Below, piece after piece: positions 56,707 through 64,000 of a stretch of DNA of 64,000 nt (positions are counted from its first letter, which is position 1; every line of letters begins with the position of its first letter). The stretch is from Xenorhabdus yunnanensis (lineage in GTDB: Bacteria > Pseudomonadota > Gammaproteobacteria > Enterobacterales > Enterobacteriaceae). The translations under genes were made by a program, and so were the position numbers. The DNA lies in NCBI RefSeq assembly GCF_028598805.1, contig NZ_JAQRFI010000025.1, forward strand, positions 1 to 64,000, given 5' to 3'. The notes beneath the pieces were generated by a model. That model made no database searches. It saw only the letters and a list, made by a program, of their open reading frames with translations, and was not told where the DNA came from.

Positions 56707-57032
56707 CTCTATCTAAAATGGCAAGTATAGTATGAACTCATTGAGTATGGAGCGATAAATCAAATGGCCCACCGACCGCGGTTTACCAGTTATGTTAGGA
56801 TATCAGTTACTTTGAACAAAAATATATCCATTTATATGATAAAATCAACAAATAAATAGAAAAATGTCTGTTTAACCTCTACATTTAGTCCCAATTACCA
56901 ACACTCATATATTCTTTGATAACAGATAATATCCTTTAATAAATTTATTAAAATTACTTAATAGATAAACACCTCACTCGTTTTCAGGTTATTTTTTTAA
57001 TCAAGATATTTATTTAAAGTAGATTTAATTTA

Positions 57033-59165
57033 ATGAATGAAACAGAAAAAACAACAATATCATTAATTAATTTAATAATTATGATATCTAATGGAAAGCA
57101 TGCAGACACATCAAATAAAAACTTAAACAATAGTGATGATTATATTTCTGCTCTAAACAAAATACAAAAAGAATGCAATATTAAAATAAAAAATAAATAC
57201 TCTATAAATAAGAAGTTAGCCAGCATTTCCTTACCTGCCGTTTTGTTCAGCAATGATGGACAACCTTTCATTTTGGCAAAATATGATGAACAACGGGTAT
57301 TAATCCAGAAACCTAATCAAGACATCCCAGAGATATTAAATAAAGAAGAATTTATCAATGTATGGAGTGGCCGGTGGCTAAAAATAAAACAAAAAAACAG
57401 CCAATTTAATATTCGCTGGTTCATTCCTGAATTTGTCAGGCAAAAGAAAAACCTTACGGAGATACTGCTGTTTTCCTTCGTTTTACAGATTCTGGCGCTT
57501 ATCTCTCCTTTGGTTGTGCAAGTTGTCATGGATAAAGTGCTCGTTCACCAAGCACTTTCTACATTGGATGTGCTGATTTTTGGGCTGGTGGCGGCCGGAT
57601 TGATCGAAGTCATTCTGCGGGGGTTACGTGAGTATCAGTATGCCCACACCGCTAACCGGATTGACATAAAACTCGGATTGAAGCTGGTTAAGCACTTGTT
57701 TGGCCTACCATTGCTGTTTTTTAAAACCCGTCAAGTGGGCGCGATTGTGACACGAGTGCGGGAACTGGAAACGGTTCGGGAGTTTTTAACCAGCTCCATG
57801 TTCACACTGTGTATCGATGTTCTGTTCATGTTTGTATTTATTTATGTCATGAGCCTGCTGTCCGGTATGCTGACGCTAATCTTCCTGCTTACTATTCCCT
57901 GCTATGCCCTGCTTGCTTGGTGGGTAACGCCAAAAATTGAAAAAGCGGTGGAAAAACAATTCACTCATGCAGCAATCAATACTTCTTTCCTGACCGAAAC
58001 CGTTGCAGGTGCCGAGACACTGAAAAGTCTGGCCGCTGAACCCCGTTTTATTCGCCGCTGGGATAGCCAGACCGAAAAAATGGTCAGCACCAGTTATGAT
58101 GTACAGCAATGGGATAATCGTTCCGGTCATCTGGTGATGATGCTGCAAAAAGTCACTAGTGCTGTCATTATCTGGCTGGGCGCTTCGGAAGTGCTTTCCC
58201 TGCACATGACCATTGGTCAATTAATTGCTTTCAATATGATGGTCAGCCATACCCAACAACCTCTGGCTAAGTTGGTGCAACTCTGGGGGCAATTTATCCG
58301 TTCACGCATTGCCATCGATAAGCTGGGAGATATGCTGAACCTGCCAACCGAACAGCAATCAGGCAACGAACAGGTTGCATTGCAAGGCGCTATCTCATTC
58401 TCCGATGTCGTCTTCCGCTACCAACCCGACCTCCCGACAACCATTAACCGTTTCGCGCTGGATATTCGGGCGGGTGAAACCGTGGGCGTAGTCGGAACCT
58501 CTGGGTCTGGAAAAAGTACTCTGGCACGTTTGCTGCTACGCCTTTATACCCCGGAAAGTGGCACGATCACGCTGGACGGCATTCCTTTGCAAAATTTCAA
58601 TATTGAGTCCATCAGGCAGCAGATCGGTATCGTTCTGCAAGAAAACTTTTTATTTAATAAAACCGTATATGAGAATTTGTCCCAATCATGCCCTGATACT
58701 CCGTTATCCGCAGTGATTGAGGCGGCAAAGCTGGCAGGGGCACACGATTTTATTCTCAAATTGCCGATGGGATATGACACGGTGATCGCCGAAGGAGGGC
58801 AATCTCTATCAGGCGGTCAGCGACAACGGTTAGCCATTGCCAGAACCCTGCTGTCAGATCCCAAGGTCCTGATCCTTGATGAAGCCACCAGCGCACTGGA
58901 TGATGAATCACAAGCCATCATTCAATCCAACATGGCCGATATTGCTCAAGGCAGAACCGTTATCACCATTGCCCATCGGCTCTCCACGGTACGTCAATGT
59001 GACCGGATCATTGTATTGCACCAAGGGCAAATCATTGAACAAGGTAGCCATGAACAGCTTCTGCAACAAGGCAAACACTACCGGAAGCTCTGGCAGTTGC
59101 AGCAAGAGTTAAAACAAGAAGAGCTAAAACCAGAAACAAAACAGGAGGAGCCTACACGTGCTTAA
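57033..59165 (+). CDS. rtxB: Type I secretion ABC transporter RtxB
   Basis: 710 residues, HlyB/RtxB class. The N-terminal C39-like domain (about 1-125) lacks a peptidase Cys-His pair and serves to hold the substrate. Six membrane helices span about 145-430, with the nucleotide-binding domain after that: Walker A VGTSGSGKSTLARLLL, signature LSGGQRQRLAIAR, Walker B VLILDEATSAL, and H-loop IAHRLST. It exports RtxA together with RtxD, RtxE and TolC. The RBS is weak; the first 60 residues are unusually AT-rich. Confidence 0.93.
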   Translation: MNETEKTTISLINLIIMISNGKHADTSNKNLNNSDDYISALNKIQKECNIKIKNKYSINKKLASISLPAVLFSNDGQPFILAKYDEQRVLIQKPNQDIPEILNKEEFINVWSGRWLKIKQKNSQFNIRWFIPEFVRQKKNLTEILLFSFVLQILALISPLVVQVVMDKVLVHQALSTLDVLIFGLVAAGLIEVILRGLREYQYAHTANRIDIKLGLKLVKHLFGLPLLFFKTRQVGAIVTRVRELETVREFLTSSMFTLCIDVLFMFVFIYVMSLLSGMLTLIFLLTIPCYALLAWWVTPKIEKAVEKQFTHAAINTSFLTETVAGAETLKSLAAEPRFIRRWDSQTEKMVSTSYDVQQWDNRSGHLVMMLQKVTSAVIIWLGASEVLSLHMTIGQLIAFNMMVSHTQQPLAKLVQLWGQFIRSRIAIDKLGDMLNLPTEQQSGNEQVALQGAISFSDVVFRYQPDLPTTINRFALDIRAGETVGVVGTSGSGKSTLARLLLRLYTPESGTITLDGIPLQNFNIESIRQQIGIVLQENFLFNKTVYENLSQSCPDTPLSAVIEAAKLAGAHDFILKLPMGYDTVIAEGGQSLSGGQRQRLAIARTLLSDPKVLILDEATSALDDESQAIIQSNMADIAQGRTVITIAHRLSTVRQCDRIIVLHQGQIIEQGSHEQLLQQGKHYRKLWQLQQELKQEELKPETKQEEPTRA

Positions 59166-60513
59166 GGCTATCTTACGTAAAGGGATCAAACGGTTACGTA
59201 CTGCTCCCCACCATTATGATTTTTTACCGACACACTTGGCATTATCACAACGCCCGCCTTCCCCGTTTGCCCGTTATACGGCAATAACGCTGAGTATTGG
59301 TGTTCTGATTGCCTTGCTATGGGCCTATCTGGGAAAATTGGATGTGCAGGCAACCGCAACCGGACGTTTGATCGCTTCTGGTCGTTCCCAAATCATTCAG
59401 GCTTATGAGCAGAGCCGCCTGATTGCTATTCATATCACAAATGGTCAGCATGTTGAGAAAGGTATGCCACTGCTTACGCTCAATACGCTTGGCGTCAATC
59501 AGGATATTACCCGTTTGATCGAGCAACGTGAATATCTGATGGAAGAGGAAATCCGTTATCAGGCACTGCTTGGAAAGCATGAGCCGAAATCCCTGCCGCT
59601 TTTCCAGCAGCAATCCGCAGAAAAACAGGAAAAAATTCTGGCTCATTACTCTCACGAAAGGCAAGAGTTCGACGCAATCGTCACCAATATCCACGCAGAA
59701 ATGGAAGTGAACCTGACTTCTCAAAAAGCACGGAGTAGCGATATACGCTCATTGACCAATCTGCGCAAAAATATCAACCAGCGCTTGCAGGCCCGCAAGA
59801 CATTGAGCCAAAAGCAGGTTATCAGCAAGGTGGAATATCTGGAGCAAGAAAAGGAATTGCTGGAAACAGAAAGGCTGATTGCTCAGCAAAAATCGGAACT
59901 CAATATTCTGATGACGCAATACAAGAGTCTGGAGGAACGCTTAAAAAGCATCAAAATACAAAAAGAGCGGGAATGGTTTGAGAAAAGAAAACAGGCAGAG
60001 ATGCAATTGGCGGTCATAAGACAGGAAATTTCTAAAATGCAAGAGCGGGAAGAACTTGAGGTTGTGCGTTCTCCCGTAACAGGTACAGTTCAACAATTAA
60101 GTGTCCACACTCTCGGCGCAGTTCTGCAACCCGCCCAGAATTTGATGGTGATTGTTCCTGATGAACATGTACAACTTGCCGAAATCCAAATCCTGAACAA
60201 AGATGTCGGTTTTGTACATCCTGGTCAGCACGTCACCGTCAAAGTCGATGCTTTCCCTTATACCCGCTATGGCACGATTGAAGGGGAATTACTCAGCGTT
60301 TCACGGGATTCCACCAACGATGAGCGGCTGGGTCTGGTTTTTCCCGCACAAATCAGCCTCAAACAGAACAATATTATGGTCGATGGGAAACCCGTCGAAA
60401 TTACGGCGGGTATGTCCATTGTTGCGGAAATCAAGACGGATCAGCGAAGAGTGATTGATTATCTGCTCAGCCCGATTCAGGAATACCAATCTGAAGCATT
60501 GAGGGAAAAATAA
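59158..60513 (+). CDS. rtxD: Type I secretion membrane fusion protein RtxD
   Basis: 451 residues from a GTG overlapping the rtxB stop by 8 nt, with AGGAGGAG upstream. One membrane helix near residue 45 (AITLSIGVLIALLWAYLG), a barrel-sandwich part (GRLIASGRSQIIQAYEQSRL), a long periplasmic coiled-coil (about 130-300) and the C-terminal HlyD signature (LQPAQNLMVIVPDEHVQLAEIQILNKDVGFV in blocks). It bridges RtxB/RtxE to TolC, which is not encoded in the window. Confidence 0.93.
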   Translation: MLKAILRKGIKRLRTAPHHYDFLPTHLALSQRPPSPFARYTAITLSIGVLIALLWAYLGKLDVQATATGRLIASGRSQIIQAYEQSRLIAIHITNGQHVEKGMPLLTLNTLGVNQDITRLIEQREYLMEEEIRYQALLGKHEPKSLPLFQQQSAEKQEKILAHYSHERQEFDAIVTNIHAEMEVNLTSQKARSSDIRSLTNLRKNINQRLQARKTLSQKQVISKVEYLEQEKELLETERLIAQQKSELNILMTQYKSLEERLKSIKIQKEREWFEKRKQAEMQLAVIRQEISKMQEREELEVVRSPVTGTVQQLSVHTLGAVLQPAQNLMVIVPDEHVQLAEIQILNKDVGFVHPGQHVTVKVDAFPYTRYGTIEGELLSVSRDSTNDERLGLVFPAQISLKQNNIMVDGKPVEITAGMSIVAEIKTDQRRVIDYLLSPIQEYQSEALREK

Positions 60514-60515
60514 TC

Positions 60516-62756
60516 ATGGCTGACGCTTTTTCCTTTACCAGTAATACAGACAAAAACCACGACAGCGAAATCAGCAATTATGCGCTGGATTGCATCGCCC
60601 ATTTAGGGAAACAGTTTCATAAAGTGGCCTCTGTCGAGCAATTGCACCATGCTCTGGGGCTGGATTCCCTTGCACTAACAGAACCACAGCTTCGTGAAGC
60701 TGCGGATGCCATTGGGTTGCACAGTAAATTTGAATGCCTGACATCTGATACGGCTGCCACATTACCTTTACCTGCGTTGATTAAATTAGATCAGCGCTGG
60801 TGGGTGTTGTCAGAAATCCGTCCTGACGCATTTAGTGTGTTCGATCCCACCACCGGAAAATACGAAGTACATGCGTTGATTCCTTCTACACATGGTGAAT
60901 CTAAACATAGTGAATCTAAACATGGTGAACCTAAACACGGTGAACCTAAATATAATGGGCAAACAAATCCTGACGAATATGATTTTCAGGGATATAGCGT
61001 ACTGCTTGTAGCTGACAAATCCCTGACCAAGCAGGAAATCAAATTTGGCTTAAGCTGGTTTTATCCCTCCATTTTCAGGCAAAAAAACCAGTTACGGGAC
61101 ATTTTTCTGTTTGCTATTGTGCTGCAAATTTTTGCGCTGGCATCCCCCTTGCTATTTGAAAATGTCATCGACAAGGTGCTGGTTGGGCGGAGTATTTCCA
61201 GCCTGCATATTCTGGGGATGGCGATGCTGGCTCTGGCATTGGCGGAACCCCTGTATGGCTTCCTGCGCAATACTGTGTTCGGGCATATGGCGAGTCAAAT
61301 AAATGCCGAACTTTCCGGCAGGCTGTATCGCCATCTGGTGGGATTGCCCCTGCCCTATTTCAAACAACGGCAAACAGGGCAAATTATCGCCAGAATCCGG
61401 GAAATGGCACAGATCCGCCAATTTTTGACCGGCTCGACCCTCATGCTGTTGCTTGACCTGATTTTCATCATTCTGTTTCTGGGTGTGATGTTCCATTATT
61501 CCTCCCTGCTGACATGGATCGTAATCAGTTCGCTGGTTCTCTATTTTTTGCTCTGGATTACCGTTGGGCCAATCATTCGAAGCAAAGTAGAAAAGGAATA
61601 TGAAGCCGATGCCAATGCCACCACCTTCCTGACAGAAGCTGTTACGGGTATTGAAACCATCAAAACTACCGCAACAGAAAAACGTTTTTTGCACCAATGG
61701 CAAAAAGTATTAAGTCAGCAGTTAATCCGACGTTTTACTGCCCAGAAAAGCGGGCTGGCAGCGGGGCAAGGGATCGAGCTGATCCAAAAAGTGGTTGCCG
61801 CTCTGCTGCTTTGGTGGGGAGTCCGCAGTGTGCTTAATGGCGATTTGTCTCCCGGTGAACTAATTGCTTTTAATATGCTGGCAGGGCACGTTACCCAACC
61901 CATCCTGCGATTGGCACAAGTCTGGCAAGACTTTCAGCATACCTTGATCGCCCTGCGCCGGGTAGGGGATATTCTTGATGAACCGATGGAAAACAGTAAA
62001 CAGGGGCTGGCATCGGCACCTGATCTGGCGGGCCAGATTGAGTTCAGAAATATACGTTTCCGCTATCATGCCGATACGCCGGAAGTGCTGGCAAATCTGT
62101 CACTGGACATTAAGGCAGGGGAATTTATTGGCATTACGGGGCCATCGGGTTCCGGCAAAAGTACACTGACACGATTGTTGCAGCGCCTATATGTACCACA
62201 ACACGGACAAGTATTGGTGGATGGCATGGATTTAGCCATTGCTGATCCTGTATCACTGCGCCGTAATATGAGCGTCGTCTTGCAGGAAAGCATTCTGTTT
62301 TCCGGCAGCATTGCGGACAATATCCGCTTGTGCAAACCCAATGCCAGTGATGAGGAAGTCTGTAAGGCCGCGACACTGGCTGGTGCCACTGATTTCATCA
62401 ATGAGTTTCCACATAAATTTGCACATCCGGTTGGTGAAAAAGGATGCAGCCTTTCTGGCGGACAACGGCAGCGCATCGCATTGGCAAGGGCACTGCTGAA
62501 TGATCCCAAGATTCTGATCCTTGATGAAGCCACTTCCGCACTGGATTATGAATCTGAAGCAGCCATCATGAGTAATATGGATGAAATATGCCGAAACCGC
62601 ACCGTGATTAGCATCGCTCATCGGCTGAATACCATCCGCCATGCCGATAAGATTTTCGTTTTAGATCTGGGGAAAATCGCTGAATCAGGTTCACACGATG
62701 CTCTGGTGCAACAAAATGGTTTATATGCACAACTTTGGCATCAACAAACAAAATAA
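60516..62756 (+). CDS. rtxE: Type I secretion ABC transporter RtxE
   Basis: 746 residues, a second HlyB-type ABC protein, as in all MARTX systems, where RtxB and RtxE are thought to form a heterodimer. A C39-like domain without catalytic Cys is followed by a membrane domain (about 200-470) and an ATPase domain: Walker A TGPSGSGKSTLTRLLQ, signature LSGGQRQRIALARAL, Walker B ILILDEATSALDYES, and H-loop IAHRLNT. Between the C39-like and membrane domains is a strain-type insertion of four HGESK-like pentapeptides (codons 60891-60950). It starts 3 nt after rtxD. Confidence 0.92.
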   Translation: MADAFSFTSNTDKNHDSEISNYALDCIAHLGKQFHKVASVEQLHHALGLDSLALTEPQLREAADAIGLHSKFECLTSDTAATLPLPALIKLDQRWWVLSEIRPDAFSVFDPTTGKYEVHALIPSTHGESKHSESKHGEPKHGEPKYNGQTNPDEYDFQGYSVLLVADKSLTKQEIKFGLSWFYPSIFRQKNQLRDIFLFAIVLQIFALASPLLFENVIDKVLVGRSISSLHILGMAMLALALAEPLYGFLRNTVFGHMASQINAELSGRLYRHLVGLPLPYFKQRQTGQIIARIREMAQIRQFLTGSTLMLLLDLIFIILFLGVMFHYSSLLTWIVISSLVLYFLLWITVGPIIRSKVEKEYEADANATTFLTEAVTGIETIKTTATEKRFLHQWQKVLSQQLIRRFTAQKSGLAAGQGIELIQKVVAALLLWWGVRSVLNGDLSPGELIAFNMLAGHVTQPILRLAQVWQDFQHTLIALRRVGDILDEPMENSKQGLASAPDLAGQIEFRNIRFRYHADTPEVLANLSLDIKAGEFIGITGPSGSGKSTLTRLLQRLYVPQHGQVLVDGMDLAIADPVSLRRNMSVVLQESILFSGSIADNIRLCKPNASDEEVCKAATLAGATDFINEFPHKFAHPVGEKGCSLSGGQRQRIALARALLNDPKILILDEATSALDYESEAAIMSNMDEICRNRTVISIAHRLNTIRHADKIFVLDLGKIAESGSHDALVQQNGLYAQLWHQQTK
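60891..60950 (+). repeat. In-frame 15-bp tandem repeat in rtxE
   Basis: Four 15-bp units encode HGESK, HSESK, HGEPK, HGEPK in the linker after the C39-like domain. Variation in copy number would keep the frame. Confidence 0.92.
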
Positions 62757-62906
62757 TGTAATTAATTTATTATTACTTTGGTTACTATTTTAATTGCTAT
62801 AAAAAAGAAATTCATTGAAGACATGAGGCTTGTTTCACCTTAAAATTAATTTCATAAAGAAATTAACACAGCATCATAAGATGTTCTTAAGGAAGAGAAT
62901 ATAACT

Positions 62907-63902
62907 ATGAAACAAGTCTCTATTACAGCATTGGTTTTTTCTCACACATCTGTAACATCGGTTGCCATGCCGATTGAAATTCTCACCATCGCCGCCAATG
63001 CCATTGGCGGCCCAGTTCCTCATGTCAGCATTATCTCTCCGACTAATCAGGGAATGATCAGTCAAAAAATCAATAATATAGATAGCCTGTTTATGGATTC
63101 AGATCCCATCGCCCACGATTCTCTTTACACTTCTCTCGATTACGAACAGCAACCCGATATTATTCTGGTCGGTTCACTGGGTTTCCCTGAGTGGGAACCA
63201 CGGCATTGCACATCGGAAATCATTGCGTGGCTTAAAACAATGGATGAAAAGCACATCCCTATCGTTTCAATATGCTCAGGCACATTTATGCTTGCTAAAG
63301 CAGAATTATTAAACAACGGCGCCACAATCCACCCTTATTTTTCCCCTGAATTCAAAAAACTTTTCCCTCATATTCCCCTTTATACCGACAAAAAAATTAT
63401 CAGCGATAACCACCGTTTCTGTATCTCCAGTGCCTATGGCTGCGGGAGCTGTATGTTGAATATCGTTGAGTTGATGTACGGACAATATGCCAGAGAACAA
63501 TGTGCAAAATTTCTGTTAGACGAAAATGACCATCAAACCTCGTTCAATTCCGCCTGTTTTACCCCTTATCGCCAACATACCGACTCGCTGATCCATAAAC
63601 TGCAAGACTGGATGCATACTTTCCCTTCTGAAATTTTATCTGTCGCCGATTTAGCCAATAAAATTCATCTTTGCGAACGACAAATGAAACGTCGCTTTAA
63701 GATCGCCACAGGAAAAACACCAATCCAATATATCCAACAGCTCCGTCTGTCACAGGCAAAGCATTGGTTGGAAAAATCCCAGAAATCCATTGAAGAAATC
63801 AGTCATGAGGTGGGTTATGAGGATACACGTTATTTCAGGGAATTATTCAAACGTTGCAATGGCGTGACGCCAAAAGAATACCGACAAAAATATCATCACT
63901 GA
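62907..63902 (+). CDS. GlxA-type AraC-family regulator with DJ-1/PfpI domain
   Basis: 331 residues. The N-terminal DJ-1/PfpI (GATase1-like) domain covers about 1-190: DIILVGSLGFPEW, VSICSGTFMLAKAELLNNGATIHP (Cys at the nucleophile elbow position) and SAYGCGSCMLNIVELM. The C-terminal double helix-turn-helix reads LSVADLANKIHLCERQMKRRFKIATGKTP and IEEISHEVGYEDTRYFRELFKRCNGVTPKEYRQKY. The family controls catabolic or stress genes. It follows rtxE in the same direction after 150 nt, so it may belong to the island or control it; no direct evidence. Confidence 0.85.
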   Translation: MKQVSITALVFSHTSVTSVAMPIEILTIAANAIGGPVPHVSIISPTNQGMISQKINNIDSLFMDSDPIAHDSLYTSLDYEQQPDIILVGSLGFPEWEPRHCTSEIIAWLKTMDEKHIPIVSICSGTFMLAKAELLNNGATIHPYFSPEFKKLFPHIPLYTDKKIISDNHRFCISSAYGCGSCMLNIVELMYGQYAREQCAKFLLDENDHQTSFNSACFTPYRQHTDSLIHKLQDWMHTFPSEILSVADLANKIHLCERQMKRRFKIATGKTPIQYIQQLRLSQAKHWLEKSQKSIEEISHEVGYEDTRYFRELFKRCNGVTPKEYRQKYHH

Positions 63903-64000
63903 CGGAGTTTTTCTGCACACAAATTTTGCACTCTGTAAATAATCAGCAACACTAATAGGTGACACGTTTTCTTACCCTCAAAAGCCTATCCTTGTAGGTT
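63903..64000. other. Window end, nothing recognised
   Basis: The last 98 nt after the regulator hold no recognisable gene or terminator. Confidence 0.5.

Larger units (their letters stand above)
56440..57032. promoter_or_regulatory. Divergent rtxHCA / rtxBDE control region
   Basis: 593 nt without a credible gene. It holds a perfect AT-rich dyad at 56466-56499, blocks of GCTAC/ACTAC-type imperfect repeats at about 56574-56612, and an 18-bp tandem repeat at 56647-56706. Promoters in both directions are expected, but AT richness makes -10 calls unreliable. Confidence 0.65.

Overview
The window looks like a chromosome segment of an entomopathogenic member of the Morganellaceae, most likely Xenorhabdus (Photorhabdus is the alternative). 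The housekeeping proteins are close to their Escherichia coli counterparts but more diverged than within Escherichia/Salmonella. Spacers are AT-rich, IS1 and IS982 sequences are present, and there is a complete MARTX toxin locus. The genus call is inference; no rRNA or other taxonomic marker is present.

Layout. (1) 1-6818, accessory: the tail of an IS1 transposase, an AT-rich spacer with a hexamer repeat and a large dyad, then a promoter, an 8-codon peptide ORF, an RNA hairpin and a six-gene operon of unknown product. The operon encodes an MFS exporter, a ferritin-like diiron oxygenase, a 2OG/Fe(II)-type oxygenase, a PpnP-like cupin, a Gfo/Idh/MocA oxidoreductase and a membrane fatty acid hydroxylase-type enzyme. 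It is followed by an IS982-family element. The first four junctions all use an 8-nt overlap of the form ATGNNTRA. This places the true start of the diiron gene at 2090 and exposes an in-frame amber codon at 2153. (2) 6978-18770, core: sucDCBA and sdhBADC on the minus strand (TCA cycle complexes), divergent from gltA. (3) 18984-22403: an AraC-type regulator with a divergent MFS efflux gene, then ybgI and ybfA. (4) 22755-30741: kdpFABCDE, the high-affinity K+ pump and its sensor/regulator, with a recognisable KdpE operator. (5) 30788-37375: a secreted-type pullulanase, pgm, seqA, ybfF. (6) 37645-62756, accessory island where ybfE/fldA/fur would follow ybfF in E. coli: a methyltransferase, two small paralogous proteins, an orphan carrier-protein/hydrolase didomain, a decayed gene, the MARTX operon rtxH-rtxC-rtxA on the minus strand and the divergent type I secretion genes rtxB-rtxD-rtxE. 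(7) 62907-63902: a GlxA-type AraC regulator.

The MARTX toxin (about 4593 residues) has the conserved repeat arms and the cysteine protease domain. Its effectors are RID (His2418/Cys2656), an alpha/beta hydrolase (Ser2900) and a third domain with a YopT/C58-like Cys3105-His3244-Asp3263 triad. No actin cross-linking domain is visible.

The strongest candidate for something undescribed is the tiny-peptide operon at 743-5772. Its layout (strong RBS, 8-residue peptide MDYQPLAV, hairpin, exporter, several oxidative enzymes) resembles loci for very small ribosomal peptides such as microcin C or the biarylitides, but with a different enzyme set. It may also be decaying in this strain.
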